Of a stretch of DNA of 64,000 bases, positions 17,381-26,952 are shown in pieces. The notes under the pieces are model-generated. The model was not told where the DNA came from. It saw nothing but the letters and a program-made list of their open reading frames with translations, and did not search any database. This stretch comes from JAHEGP01 sp963751595 (GTDB lineage Bacteria; Pseudomonadota; Gammaproteobacteria; Pseudomonadales; JAHEGP01), in contig CAVVVC010000007.1 of the NCBI GenBank assembly GCA_963751595.1, positions 124,001-188,000 of the forward strand, in the 5' to 3' direction. Position 1 is the first letter of the stretch. Each line of letters opens with the position of its first letter. The position numbers were made by a program, and so were the translations under genes.

Positions 17381-18510
17381 CAAAGCCCCAGTTTATCAAA
17401 GATGATATTGAGCAGTGAGTCCGCCACCACGAGGTAGACGATGGCGGTGACGACAGCCTTCGTGGTCGCTTCCCCGACCGCTGCTGAGCTGCGCCCACAC
17501 TGCAGCCCGGCCTGGCAGCCGGCTATTCCGATCAGCACCGCAAACACCACGCTTTTGATCAGGCCGGAGCTGATGTCGTCCCAGCCAATGGCACCTTTGG
17601 TTTGCTGCAGGTATTGCAGCGGGGCAATGTCCATGCCGATGGCAACCAGCGCACCGCCGAGTATGCCCAGCAGATCGCTGTAGATAACCAGCAGTGGCAT
17701 CACCAGTATGAGGGCGAGTATGCGGGGTGTCACCAGAAACTCCATCGGTGAGATACCCAGGGTCTGGATGGCGTCGATCTCCTCGTTGGTCTGCATGGTG
17801 CCCAACTGCGCCGCGAAGGCCGCACCGGTGCGGCCTGCCATGATGACGCCCGTCATCAGCACGCCCATTTCCCGGACCGTGCCAATGGCGACCAGGTTGG
17901 CGACGTAGATTTCGGCGCCGAACTGGCGGAGCTGAATCGCCCCCATATAGGCCAGTATCATCCCCATCAGCACGCTGAGCAGGGTAACGATGGGCAGGGC
18001 CCTGGGCCCGACTTGCTCGACGAAGTAGAAAAAATCCCTGGCCCGGGTATTGGATTTGCCCCGCAGCAATGCACCAAGGGCAAGGAAAAAACCGCCGATG
18101 AAACTGCAGAAATTGACGACGCCGTCGGCTATTGTTCTGAGCCCATGGCGTAGCAGCAGCAAGTGGCTCTGGTCATGGGCTGGGGCCTGGGCCGGCGCCA
18201 CGGCGGTGGCAATGGCATGCAGCTTGCGCGCTCCCTCCGGCAGAGACGAAATATCCAGCGCAATATTCCGTTGCTGGCACCAACTGGCACATTGCAGGAG
18301 TCGACTGAGGAACATCGAATCCCACTCTCCCAGCGCTGTACCTTTGGTGACCAGCTCGGAATGGCGTTCAGCACCCGCCTCGAGCGCCGTTTCGAGCGGA
18401 GCAAAGTCAGGCACGGGCTTGCCAATGACCCAGTCGCCGCTGAACGCGAGTTCAAAGGTGTCCTCGGAGGCTGTGACCTGGAATTCAGCCTTCGTATTTT
18501 CGTTAGACAT
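17380..18510 (-). CDS. STAS-MlaE fusion permease of the MCE system
   Basis: 376 residues. The first ~115 residues look like a STAS/MlaB-type soluble domain (FELAFSGDWVIG at the start, then ALDISSLPEG); residues about 120-376 are the MlaE permease, with LMGMILAYMGAIQLRQFGA, the coupling-region motif REMGVLMTGVIMAGRTGAA and EEIDAIQTLGISP. In E. coli MlaB and MlaE are separate polypeptides; here they are fused, which also occurs in other proteobacteria. First gene of the MCE operon and divergent from the gltS-like gene. Confidence 0.92.
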   Translation of the reverse strand: MSNENTKAEFQVTASEDTFELAFSGDWVIGKPVPDFAPLETALEAGAERHSELVTKGTALGEWDSMFLSRLLQCASWCQQRNIALDISSLPEGARKLHAIATAVAPAQAPAHDQSHLLLLRHGLRTIADGVVNFCSFIGGFFLALGALLRGKSNTRARDFFYFVEQVGPRALPIVTLLSVLMGMILAYMGAIQLRQFGAEIYVANLVAIGTVREMGVLMTGVIMAGRTGAAFAAQLGTMQTNEEIDAIQTLGISPMEFLVTPRILALILVMPLLVIYSDLLGILGGALVAIGMDIAPLQYLQQTKGAIGWDDISSGLIKSVVFAVLIGIAGCQAGLQCGRSSAAVGEATTKAVVTAIVYLVVADSLLNIIFDKLGL

Positions 18511-18753
18511 GGTGATTAATTGGCAATTGCGCGCTGGGCATATTCAGCGCAGTTCTACTGGGTTTTACGCTATTAGGCAAGCTGTTTCCTCTGTGGAAGC
18601 CGCCGTCTCCGGGAATGCGGCTTGGGATTAAGGTGGGGGTCGCCCAGCCAAAATCAGCGGCTAGCGTCTCGCCATTCCCTGGTTTATGCTGGCGCAGTGT
18701 GCTTGTGCAAAATGCTGCAAGCGACCCTATAGCTTGCAGCAGGAGCCTGGGTT

Positions 18754-19956
18754 ATGGCGATCAATCTCGATGCTACCCAAACACTGACCGCGGCAATTGC
18801 GGTCCTGTTCGTCGGCGCGGCAGTACAGTCGCGCGTCGGATTTCTCAGCAACAATAATATACCAGTGCCGGTCGTGGGAGGCTTGTTGTTTGCCGTCTTT
18901 ACCACGGTTGCCTTTGTCGGCTTCGATCTCGCTATCGGTTTCGATATGGCGCTGAAAGAACCCATGATGCTGGTGTTCTTTACCACCATCGGGCTGGGTG
19001 CGGACCTGCGCCTGCTGGCCCGTGGCGGGCCTCGCCTGTTGTTGTTCGCCGGTATTTGTTTTGTCTACCTGATTTTTCAGGACGCGCTGGGGGTGGCGGC
19101 TGCACTGGGCATGGACCTGCACCCCCTGGTGGGCTTATTGAGTTCATCCATCACCCTGTCGGGTGGGCACGGTACCGGCGCCGCCTATGCGGCCCAGTTT
19201 GCGGAGGTCCAGAATATCGCGGGGGTTATGGAGCTGGCGATGGCCTGCGCGACCTTCGGGCTCATTCTTGGCGGGCTGATCGGTGGCCCGGTGGCCGGTC
19301 GGCTGATCACGGCCCATCGCCTGGAAGCTGCTCCGGTTCCCGAAGCCAGCTCGGTGCCCGGGGAAGAGGCAACCGTAACGGGCATATCCAGTGAAAGCCT
19401 GCTGTGGGCATTGTTCGTGGTATTACTCTGCCTGATCGGCGGCCAGTGGCTGGCATCCAGCCTCAGCGGCGCCAGCTTCACCCTGCCGGGGTTTATCTGG
19501 TGCCTGTTCCTGGGGGTTGTGATCCGCAACCTGGCGATTCTGCTGCCCAGCCTGGAGTTGCACCGGCCCACCGTGGACATGCTGGGTTTTGTGTCCCTAT
19601 CGATCTTCCTGGCGATGGCGCTAATGTCGCTGCGCTTGTGGGAATTGCTCAGCCTCGCCGGCCCCCTGCTGGTCATGCTGGCGGTGCAAACCGTTGGCAT
19701 GGCGCTATTTGCCAGCTTTATCACCTTTCGCATGATGGGCTCCAATTACGATGCGGCCATCATTGCCGGTGGACACTGTGGCTTTGGCATGGGCGCTACT
19801 CCCACCGCCGTGGCCAATATGGAGGCGCTAACCCTGCGCTATGGCCCTTCACCCCAGGCTTTCCTGGTGGTGCCTCTGGTCGGCGCATTTTTTATCGATT
19901 TTCTGAATGCCCTGGTCATCCAGGGCTATCTGGCGCTACCGTGGCTGGCGTACTAG
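18754..19956 (+). CDS. gltS: Sodium/glutamate symporter, GltS family
   Basis: 400 residues, about ten membrane helices. GltS-type repeats are visible: SSSITLSGGHGTGAAYA in the first half and GGHCGFGMGATPTAVANM in the second, the two inverted re-entrant substrate/sodium regions. AGGAG sits 8 nt upstream of the ATG. It imports L-glutamate with Na+ if it follows the family. The next gene, a TAXI lipoprotein, starts 34 nt later, and a shared transcript is plausible. Confidence 0.93.
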   Translation: MAINLDATQTLTAAIAVLFVGAAVQSRVGFLSNNNIPVPVVGGLLFAVFTTVAFVGFDLAIGFDMALKEPMMLVFFTTIGLGADLRLLARGGPRLLLFAGICFVYLIFQDALGVAAALGMDLHPLVGLLSSSITLSGGHGTGAAYAAQFAEVQNIAGVMELAMACATFGLILGGLIGGPVAGRLITAHRLEAAPVPEASSVPGEEATVTGISSESLLWALFVVLLCLIGGQWLASSLSGASFTLPGFIWCLFLGVVIRNLAILLPSLELHRPTVDMLGFVSLSIFLAMALMSLRLWELLSLAGPLLVMLAVQTVGMALFASFITFRMMGSNYDAAIIAGGHCGFGMGATPTAVANMEALTLRYGPSPQAFLVVPLVGAFFIDFLNALVIQGYLALPWLAY

Positions 19957-19990
19957 GTCGCGGTCTGTGATTCGGCGGAGGGCTTGTGTG

Positions 19991-21511
19991 ATGTGGCGTG
20001 CTGTAGGGACCTTACTGATCCTGCTGGTCGTTTCGGGTTGTGAACGCGGGCCGGACGCAGCGTCGCTGGAGCAGACGTTACAGACCCGTCTGGATAGCAA
20101 CTTTGCCGATGGCTTGTTTAGCGTACATAGCTTTCGTCGCGCTGGTTCAGCGCCGTTCAGGGATATCGAGCAGGATACCACCGGCATATTCGTGTACTAC
20201 GATGCTGAGCTCCAGTTGCAGCAGGATTACAGCCTGACGGCGTGGAAGGGACTCAACGTGGGCACCCTGGCATTCGCTATTGGCGCCACTGAGGCCGGCA
20301 TAAAGGGCTTTCGCTCCCGGGGCAACACCCGCGGTGACTTGTTGCAGGTGCACGGTCGTTTCGCCTTCCAGCCGGACGGGGAGCAAGGCTGGGTGTTGAT
20401 TGACCAGGCCAAGGAGAAGCAGCCCGAGGGGGCCATGGCACGGAAGTCGTTGCCCGAGGGCAAAAGCCCCGACGCGGTGTTAGCCGATGCCCGCAAACTG
20501 TTGCAATCGGCGCCCGCAACGGTGGAGGATCCACGCAAGGCGCTGATCGTGGAGGAACTGGCACGGGCCATTAGCCAGATTGACCTGCGCAATGCCCGCC
20601 TCGACGGCAAGATCGTGCTCGCCACCGGTCCCGATGGGGGCACCTACCGGAGTTTTGGTCGTGCGCTTCACCAATACGCGCAGACGCTGGGGGTACCCTT
20701 GCACAGCGCCGGGTCGCGGGGCAGTGTCGAAAACGCTGTCTTTCTCAAGCGGGGCGCCGTCGATTTCGCACTGATGCAGAGTGACGTGGCGCACCAGCTT
20801 TATCAGGGCATGACTCAGGAGGGGTTGCTGCCCTATCCGGATCTCAGAGCCGTTGCCAGTCTCTGGCCCGAGGCCGTGCACCTGCTGACCCTGCGCGGTA
20901 GCGGGATCGAAAGTCTTGAAGACCTGCGTGGCCGCCGGGTAGCCATTGGCGAGCGCGGGTCGGGGAGCCGGGTCAATGCCCGGGCCATAGGCAGTGCCGC
21001 AGCGCTGCAGGTGGGGGATTTTGCTGAACTCAAGGAGTATAACCTGGCCAACGCAATCCAGGCCCTGGAAGCCGGCGATGTGGATGCCCTGTTTCTGACC
21101 GAGGCTGTGCCCGCCCCTGCGGTGCAGGCCCTGGCGGCGCGGCGCGAGGACCTGAAATTCGTGCCCCTGCCCGGGAGCCTGCTGCAGCAGCTCGCCGCCG
21201 ATCAATTCAGTTACTATCCCCTCGAGGTCGCGGCGCGATCCTACCCGGGCCAGTTAAAGCCCTTCAGGACGCTTGGCCTGGCAGCGGCGCTTGTTACCAG
21301 TGCCTCGGTTTCCGATGCGACCGTGGCCAAGTTACTGGACCTGTTGATGACCGGCAGCGACGCGCTGGCCAGCGACGAATACCGAGCTGCCTTTATTTCC
21401 CGCAAGACGATGCGGCTGGGTTTGGCGCTGCCACTGCACCCGGGAGCTGAGCGCTACTACGACAATTATGATCGCGACTATCCCCGGAGTGACAGCAGTA
21501 CTGACCAGTAA
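19991..21511 (+). CDS. TAXI-family solute-binding lipoprotein with extra N-terminal domain
   Basis: 506 residues. Lipobox LLVVSGC near residue 16 indicates a lipoprotein. Residues about 20-200 form an unrecognised domain. From about 205 the TAXI solute receptor fold starts: IVLATGPDGGTYRSFGRAL, SRGSVENAVFLKRGAVDFAL, then RGRRVAIGERGSGSRVNA. TAXI proteins usually feed TRAP transporters (DctQM fused), but no TRAP membrane subunit is in the window. Start ATG 19991 gives a proper signal peptide; the in-frame 19907 start overlaps gltS. It might be a sensor or serve a permease encoded elsewhere. Confidence 0.82.
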   Translation: MWRAVGTLLILLVVSGCERGPDAASLEQTLQTRLDSNFADGLFSVHSFRRAGSAPFRDIEQDTTGIFVYYDAELQLQQDYSLTAWKGLNVGTLAFAIGATEAGIKGFRSRGNTRGDLLQVHGRFAFQPDGEQGWVLIDQAKEKQPEGAMARKSLPEGKSPDAVLADARKLLQSAPATVEDPRKALIVEELARAISQIDLRNARLDGKIVLATGPDGGTYRSFGRALHQYAQTLGVPLHSAGSRGSVENAVFLKRGAVDFALMQSDVAHQLYQGMTQEGLLPYPDLRAVASLWPEAVHLLTLRGSGIESLEDLRGRRVAIGERGSGSRVNARAIGSAAALQVGDFAELKEYNLANAIQALEAGDVDALFLTEAVPAPAVQALAARREDLKFVPLPGSLLQQLAADQFSYYPLEVAARSYPGQLKPFRTLGLAAALVTSASVSDATVAKLLDLLMTGSDALASDEYRAAFISRKTMRLGLALPLHPGAERYYDNYDRDYPRSDSSTDQ

Positions 21512-21527
21512 CGGCCGGAAGCCCGTT

Positions 21528-22877
21528 TCAGTTGAGCTTCAGCTCGACCGGCTTGGGGCGCCACCAGCTTGACTGGCTGGTCAGCTCGTATTCCAGCATG
21601 GCGATAAAGGCTTCAATGTCGCTGTGGTCACAGTCTGCAGAATAAAAAGCCCCCAGCATGAGTTGGTCCAGCGCCTGCTGGGCCTCTGGCTTTTGCAGAC
21701 GCTGCAATAGCGGTCGAATAGAGCCTTCGTAGTCGGCGCCGCCGTAATGATCCAGCCAGGCGTAAAGGGTTTGCACCACCCGGGTCCAGTCTCGCTGCTC
21801 GAGAGCGGCTTTCAGTTGTTGCTGGAGATGTGCTTCGCTGGGAATGGGAGCGCGTTTCCCGGGAGTTTCCACCGTTACCGGCCGACGCCGCCGTTGCCAG
21901 AGATAGCCGATCAATGCGGCCAGCAGCAGTAACCCCACCACTGCCGCCAGAGCCATGCGTATGCGCTGCTTCGGCGCCTCGTCGGGGGCGGCGACAGCCT
22001 CGCCCGGGTCGATCGCCACCCCGCCGGTGGCATCGAGGACCTGCTCAGGCAGGGTCACCTGTTGCAGGCTCTGCGAATCCAGATCCCACCAGTAGAAGAC
22101 CTGTTCGGGCAGGCGATAGCTGCCGGGGCGTTCGATGACGTAGGTGATGGCTTCGGTGCGTCGGGCCCGATAGACGCCCCGATTGTTATCATCCTTGATT
22201 TGCGGTGGTTTTTGGTAGACGCCGAGGCCGTCCTGTTCAGGGACCGTAAGCTCGGGCAACATCATTGCCGCAATATCCTCGGCCACAAAGGTCACCTGGC
22301 GCTGGACGGCGTCACCGGGCTTGAGATCAGCCAGGTCGCGGTTGTAGCTTTCCTCTATGCGAAACGCAGGGGTGCTGATCCAGTGGTCGATGCCCTCCAG
22401 GGCTTCGGGCAGTTCAACCTCGAAGCTGGAGGGCGGGGTCATGATCTCACCTACGATCGCGCCGCCATCCTCCGAAGCTATCGACAAGTTCAGTGGCAAC
22501 GAGGGCACGTCGAAGCGACCGGCGCGCTGGGGGTAGATGGATATCGACCAGCGCTGTATGGTGTAAGTCTTGCCCTGCACCACGTTGGTGGAGTTGACGG
22601 CAAATTTCTCTCGCCGCAGGATGATGGCGTCGTCGAGCTCAAGGCGTCCAATACGGGTCCCGTCACTGAACCAGGTATCGGTACTGACCTCGATCAGCAG
22701 GGTAACATGCTGCCTTACCACGATGGAGTCGCGCGGCTCGACCCAGGCCTCGACCCGGAGTTTGCCACTGGCTAGCAACTGCTCCAGACTCGGGGTTTCA
22801 GCCTTGACCGCCCCGCTGCCGAATAGCAGCAGTAAGCCCAACAGGATGGTATACCAGCCCGGCTCAGGGTGTCTCAC
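21528..22877 (-). CDS. BatD-like protein of the MoxR/Bat operon
   Basis: 449 residues. N-terminal signal-like helix (TILLGLLLLFGSGAVKA), a large periplasmic beta-rich region with RVEAWVEPRDSIVVRQ, a membrane helix at about 305-325 (ALAAVVGLLLLAALIGYLW) and a cytoplasmic helical end. This is the oxygen-tolerance BatD plan. The start is GTG 22877, with GGGAGG 6 nt upstream, overlapping the previous gene by 14 nt. Last gene of the operon; convergent with the TAXI gene, with only 16 nt between stops. Confidence 0.82.
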   Translation of the reverse strand: MRHPEPGWYTILLGLLLLFGSGAVKAETPSLEQLLASGKLRVEAWVEPRDSIVVRQHVTLLIEVSTDTWFSDGTRIGRLELDDAIILRREKFAVNSTNVVQGKTYTIQRWSISIYPQRAGRFDVPSLPLNLSIASEDGGAIVGEIMTPPSSFEVELPEALEGIDHWISTPAFRIEESYNRDLADLKPGDAVQRQVTFVAEDIAAMMLPELTVPEQDGLGVYQKPPQIKDDNNRGVYRARRTEAITYVIERPGSYRLPEQVFYWWDLDSQSLQQVTLPEQVLDATGGVAIDPGEAVAAPDEAPKQRIRMALAAVVGLLLLAALIGYLWQRRRRPVTVETPGKRAPIPSEAHLQQQLKAALEQRDWTRVVQTLYAWLDHYGGADYEGSIRPLLQRLQKPEAQQALDQLMLGAFYSADCDHSDIEAFIAMLEYELTSQSSWWRPKPVELKLN

Positions 22878-24468
22878 CGCCGTCCTCCCGCTCCAGTTGC
22901 ATCAGGAACTTGATGCTGAGAAACACCGAGGGATCCTGCTGGATCTGGCGCATCCATTGTTCACGAATCCCTTCGTTACTGAGAATGTCATCGGCTGACA
23001 ATTGTTCGACTTCTTGCTGGCCAAATTCCTCTTTTTCGGCTCCCTCGGCTCGCAGTGGCTCATCGCCAAGTTCCTTGCTTGAGTCTCCCCCCTCGCTTTG
23101 CTGGCTTTCGCTCATGAGGTTGATCTCGTCGATGATGCCCTGCACGATGGCCCGGTTCTTGAGTGCGCCGGCATGGTCCGGCTGCTGCTTCAGCAGGCGG
23201 TCATAGGTGCGCACCGCGTAAACGTAGTTTTCGCTCTGGGCCCAGGCGTTGGCCAGGTTGAACAGGCCATCGATACTCTCTATCTGGGCGAAGGTTTCGG
23301 CGGCGGCGATAAAGTTTTCATCAAGGTACAGGGCGACGCCGCGCCAGGCGGGATCCTCGAAGCGCTGCGCCGCCGTCTTGTAATCCTCGCGCTCGAAGTA
23401 GAAGCGACCCTGCTGATCCGGGGTCAGCCAGAGATCCATGAAGGGTGCCTCTGAAGCCTCGAGCCGGGGGCTGGCTCCCATGCCCCAGGTGAGCACGGCC
23501 AGCAGGCACCACTGCAGGGTCCAGCCCTTGCGGAACCAGAGCAGGAAGATTAGTGCCAGCGGGAAGGTCAGGTAGTAACCAAAATCGACCCAGGGGCGAT
23601 CGCTGTCCTCGACCGTCAGCAGATGATTGTTGATACGGCGGTTGATGCGCTCGACGTCGGTACTTTCCAGGGTTAGCTCCTGGTAGTGGCCGCCGCCGGC
23701 TGACGCCAGTCGCTCCAGGGCGTCGCGCTGCAGGGGAATGGCATCGTCAATGCTGCCCTCAGCGCCGGCTTCGAGCCCGACTCCGAGAATCAGTAACTGG
23801 TGCTGGTTGCTGTCAAAATAGTCCCTGAAGGCCTCTTCGGTCTGTGGCGTGGTCCCATCGGTGACCAGCAATACGGTGCCGGGGTTATCCGAATTATTGA
23901 GCATGCGATCGGCGATGGGGAGGCCTTTTTCTGCAAACTTACCGGACCTCGGCATCATTTGCGGCACGACGGAGGCGAGGAAGTTGTGCACGATATCCGC
24001 ATCGTCGGTCAGGGGGATAACACTGTGTGCGCTGCCTGCATAAACGATCAAACCGGTGGGGGAGCCCTGTCGCAGTTCCAACAGGTCCTCGATTTTCTGT
24101 TTGGCGCGCTCGACCCGGCTGGGCTGGATATCCTTGGTTTTCATGGAGCCCGACAGATCCAGCATCACGACCAGCGCGGCAGTGTCCTTCGAGAAGGGCG
24201 AGGACTGGCGGGTCCAGGAAGGGCCGGACAGGGCGATGATTCCCACCAGAGTGAGCACGGTGCCAACGTTGATGGGGTTGAACCAGTGCGATCGGCCACC
24301 GCGCACCAGCATCGCCTTGGCGAGGTGCGGGGAGATGATTGGTGCCCACTTATCGATGGGATCCTGCTGTCGCTTCAGGTAGTACATGCAGAACAGCAGC
24401 AGGGGAATGGCCAGCAGCCACCAGGGTCGGATGAAGTGGAGGTTGCGCAGTGCTTCCAGCTCAGGCAT
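22864..24468 (-). CDS. VWA-TPR membrane protein (BatB/BatC-like)
   Basis: 534 residues. Two N-terminal membrane helices flank a short loop; then a von Willebrand A domain with MIDAS motif VMLDLSGSMKT, the LLVTDGTTP strand, a further membrane helix near 305-325, and a helical region with TPR-like repeats at about 375-450 (FEREDYKTAAQRFED, FAQIESIDGLFNLANAW). The C-terminus is Glu/Gln rich. It unites BatB (VWA) and BatC (TPR) in one chain. Overlaps its neighbours by 8 nt and 14 nt. Confidence 0.88.
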   Translation of the reverse strand: MPELEALRNLHFIRPWWLLAIPLLLFCMYYLKRQQDPIDKWAPIISPHLAKAMLVRGGRSHWFNPINVGTVLTLVGIIALSGPSWTRQSSPFSKDTAALVVMLDLSGSMKTKDIQPSRVERAKQKIEDLLELRQGSPTGLIVYAGSAHSVIPLTDDADIVHNFLASVVPQMMPRSGKFAEKGLPIADRMLNNSDNPGTVLLVTDGTTPQTEEAFRDYFDSNQHQLLILGVGLEAGAEGSIDDAIPLQRDALERLASAGGGHYQELTLESTDVERINRRINNHLLTVEDSDRPWVDFGYYLTFPLALIFLLWFRKGWTLQWCLLAVLTWGMGASPRLEASEAPFMDLWLTPDQQGRFYFEREDYKTAAQRFEDPAWRGVALYLDENFIAAAETFAQIESIDGLFNLANAWAQSENYVYAVRTYDRLLKQQPDHAGALKNRAIVQGIIDEINLMSESQQSEGGDSSKELGDEPLRAEGAEKEEFGQQEVEQLSADDILSNEGIREQWMRQIQQDPSVFLSIKFLMQLEREDGGETP

Positions 24469-25456
24469 GTCGCTCGCTCCTGCGACGCAGCATCGCGCTG
24501 AGGGTCATGGCGGTGAAAAACATCAGGTAGATGCCGATCACGATACCGGAAGGATAGTGAAACAGGCTACGTCGCGGGCGGTAGCTCAGGGTCTCGAACT
24601 TTTCCGGCTCCAGCTCGCTGATTGCCTGATAGGCGCTCGTGAGCTGGTTGCGGTCGAGGGCCTGGTAGTAACCGCCGTCGGTAAGCTCGGCGATGCGTTG
24701 CAGAACCTCGATATCCAGCGCTTCCTCGCCGATAGTCGCAGGATCGCCGATAGCAATGGTATAGATGGTAATGTCGTACTGGTGGGCTACCTTTGCCGCG
24801 TCCACCGGCGGAACCCGGCTGCCCGTGTCATTACCATCTGTCAGCACGATCAGAACGCGGTTTTCGTTGTCTGCCTTCTCAAACAGCTTGATCGCGAGTC
24901 CAATGGCGTCACCGAACATGGTGCTCTGTCCCGCCATGCCAATTTCCGTCTCCTGCAGCAGGGTCATCCAGGCGTCGTGGTCCTCGGTGAATGGCGCCTG
25001 CAGATAGGCGGCGTCACCGAACACGATCAGCCCGAGACGGTCGTGTTCCCGCTGGTCGACGAATTCCTGCAGCACCGTCTTGACCGCCTGCAGGCGGGTA
25101 ATGTTTTCTCCCTCCGGGGTCTTGAAGTCGGCCACTTCCATCGAGCCGGAAAGGTCCACTGCCACCATCAGGTCACGGGCCGATTTATCGCGCACGATGG
25201 GATCGCCGACCCACTCCGGGCGCATCATCGCCAGCACCAGCAGAATCCAGGAGAGTGCCAGCCAAAAGCGCTGGAACATCATCCGCGGCAGCACCACCGC
25301 ACCGGTTCCCGGCTTTTCTCCCGTCAGCTTGACCAGGCGCTGGAAAAACGGCACCTGGACGGAATCCTTGCTTTCCTTGTAGACCGGCAAGATCCAGTAA
25401 ACCAGCAGGGGCAGCGGCAGCAGCGCGGCGAACCAGGGATGGGCAAATTCAAGCAT
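24461..25456 (-). CDS. VWA-domain membrane protein (BatA-like)
   Basis: 331 residues. N-terminal helices (about 7-25 and 58-76), a VWA domain starting DLMVAVDLSGSMEVADF with a complete DxSxS MIDAS, later VLIVLTDGNDTG, and a C-terminal membrane helix (GIVIGIYLMFFTAMTLSAM). It is the first of two VWA proteins that in this family act with a MoxR ATPase in assembly or activation of envelope proteins. Overlaps the DUF4381 gene by 8 nt. Confidence 0.9.
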   Translation of the reverse strand: MLEFAHPWFAALLPLPLLVYWILPVYKESKDSVQVPFFQRLVKLTGEKPGTGAVVLPRMMFQRFWLALSWILLVLAMMRPEWVGDPIVRDKSARDLMVAVDLSGSMEVADFKTPEGENITRLQAVKTVLQEFVDQREHDRLGLIVFGDAAYLQAPFTEDHDAWMTLLQETEIGMAGQSTMFGDAIGLAIKLFEKADNENRVLIVLTDGNDTGSRVPPVDAAKVAHQYDITIYTIAIGDPATIGEEALDIEVLQRIAELTDGGYYQALDRNQLTSAYQAISELEPEKFETLSYRPRRSLFHYPSGIVIGIYLMFFTAMTLSAMLRRRSERHA

Positions 25457-25985
25457 GATCGCGGCCCCCGCTGGAGACCTGCATGTGGTGCCGTTGAATC
25501 CAGCGTCGCGACATGGTGATCAGTTGGTTCGCATCCTCCGCGGACAGCTGCCAGCGGGAGGGTTCCTGATAAGCTACGGTGAGCAACTGTCTTCCCGGCG
25601 TGTCGCTGAAAGCGGGCCCATCATAGTGTGAATCGAGAAACGCCAGCCACTGCTCACCACTGAGGGCTGCTATTTCGGTGCGCGGATAAGCCTGCAGAGC
25701 GGTTGCTTTGAGCAATTCGGGAAGGTTGGCCAACACCTGCTGGTATCGACCGTCGGCCTGCATCTCGATAGCATCGAGCTGCGCGAGGGCAGCCCGGCGG
25801 TAGCGATTGATCCACCAGCGCTGGGCCAGGCGGTACAAGCGGTACAGCAGCCACAGCATCAGTGCCAGCGCCAGTACCTTCCAGCCGATAGTCTGCGGCC
25901 ACCAGGAAACCGGCTCCGGGATCTGTATCTCGTCGATGCCGTGGAGCATGTAGTTGCCGAAGGTGTCGCCGAACAGGTCACTCAT
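25449..25985 (-). CDS. DUF4381 membrane protein of the MoxR/Bat operon
   Basis: 178 residues. One membrane helix at about 33-53 (GWKVLALALMLWLLYRLYRL) followed by a basic stretch and a cytoplasmic helical domain with LPELLKATALQAYPRTEIAALSG (seen at residues about 95-118). Matches DUF4381, which regularly sits between the DUF58 and BatA genes. Function unknown beyond that context. It overlaps the DUF58 gene by 4 nt. Confidence 0.85.
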   Translation of the reverse strand: MSDLFGDTFGNYMLHGIDEIQIPEPVSWWPQTIGWKVLALALMLWLLYRLYRLAQRWWINRYRRAALAQLDAIEMQADGRYQQVLANLPELLKATALQAYPRTEIAALSGEQWLAFLDSHYDGPAFSDTPGRQLLTVAYQEPSRWQLSAEDANQLITMSRRWIQRHHMQVSSGGRDHA

Positions 25986-26944
25986 TGCTGATTCCTGCGG
26001 CGGGCATCGCCTATCGCCCGTCGGATCTGTAACTGAACCGGCTCGACGGTATCGATGGCAAGTAACGGCACCTGGTATTTCTTGAATTCGCCCTGCAGGA
26101 ACTCGACGCCGCTGACGAAATCCTCGGTGAACTGCTGCTGCAGGGTTTCCTTGCGGGCATCAACCTCGATTTGCAAGGCGCCGTCGCTGACCACCAATTG
26201 GTCTTTGGGGAGTTGCTTTTCAAGGGGGTCATAGATCTGTGCGGCGATGATATCGTTATGGCGTGACAGCCGCTTGATGCGTTTTACCGTTGCATCGTCC
26301 CAGCCCGCCATATCACTGATCAAAACCAGCAGGTAATCATGGCCGCAGAGCCGCTCCGCCTCGCGCAGGCACCGGTTGAGCTGAGCGGCGCCCTTGTATT
26401 GCTCGCGACCTGCAGCCAGCTGATGATTCATATCCAGTGTCTGTTGCAGAATCTGCAGCACCGTGGCGCGGCTGCGCCGCGGTTTGATCTCCCTGATCGT
26501 CGTGTCGTCGAACACCAGCGCCCCCACTCGGTCGCCGACGCTGAGCACGCGCCAGCCTGACAGCGCCGCCACTTCAGCGGCGACTACCGATTTCATTTTG
26601 CGGACACTGCCGAAAAACATGCTTTGGCGCTGATCGACAAGGAGCATGACGGGGCGCTCGCGCTCCTCGGTGTAGACCCGCACATGGGGCTTTCGGGTGC
26701 GGTTGGTGACTTTCCAGTCCATGGTGCGGATGTCATCGCCAACCCGGTAGTGGCGCAATTCCTCGAAATTGAGCCCTCGTCCCCGCAGCTTCGAGGCATG
26801 GCGTCCGACCAGAATACTGTGCACCGGCTGGCGGGGCAAAAAGCTGAAGCCTCGGGCCTCGTATTGCAGGCTGTTCAGATAATCCAGGCCAGCATAGACC
26901 TGGTTGTCGGGTTCGATGTCTCTTGCTTTCGCAGGCTTGGCCAT
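25982..26944 (-). CDS. DUF58 domain protein
   Basis: 320 residues. Contains the DUF58 hallmark GDDIRTMDWKVTNRT at about residues 68-82 and a degenerate VWA-like fold after it (VMLLVDQRQSMFFGS, LVLISDMAGW). No membrane segment. ATG 26944 starts 8 nt after the MoxR stop. The longer in-frame extension overlaps MoxR and is not credible. Works with the MoxR ATPase in this conserved cassette; exact role unknown. Confidence 0.9.
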   Translation of the reverse strand: MAKPAKARDIEPDNQVYAGLDYLNSLQYEARGFSFLPRQPVHSILVGRHASKLRGRGLNFEELRHYRVGDDIRTMDWKVTNRTRKPHVRVYTEERERPVMLLVDQRQSMFFGSVRKMKSVVAAEVAALSGWRVLSVGDRVGALVFDDTTIREIKPRRSRATVLQILQQTLDMNHQLAAGREQYKGAAQLNRCLREAERLCGHDYLLVLISDMAGWDDATVKRIKRLSRHNDIIAAQIYDPLEKQLPKDQLVVSDGALQIEVDARKETLQQQFTEDFVSGVEFLQGEFKKYQVPLLAIDTVEPVQLQIRRAIGDARRRNQQ

Positions 26945-26952
26945 AGCGGGGA

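Noticed and set aside
24386..25519. 377-codon open frame opposite the BatA gene
   Set aside because: BatA on the minus strand has clear VWA motifs and operon overlaps; the plus frame has no recognisable family.
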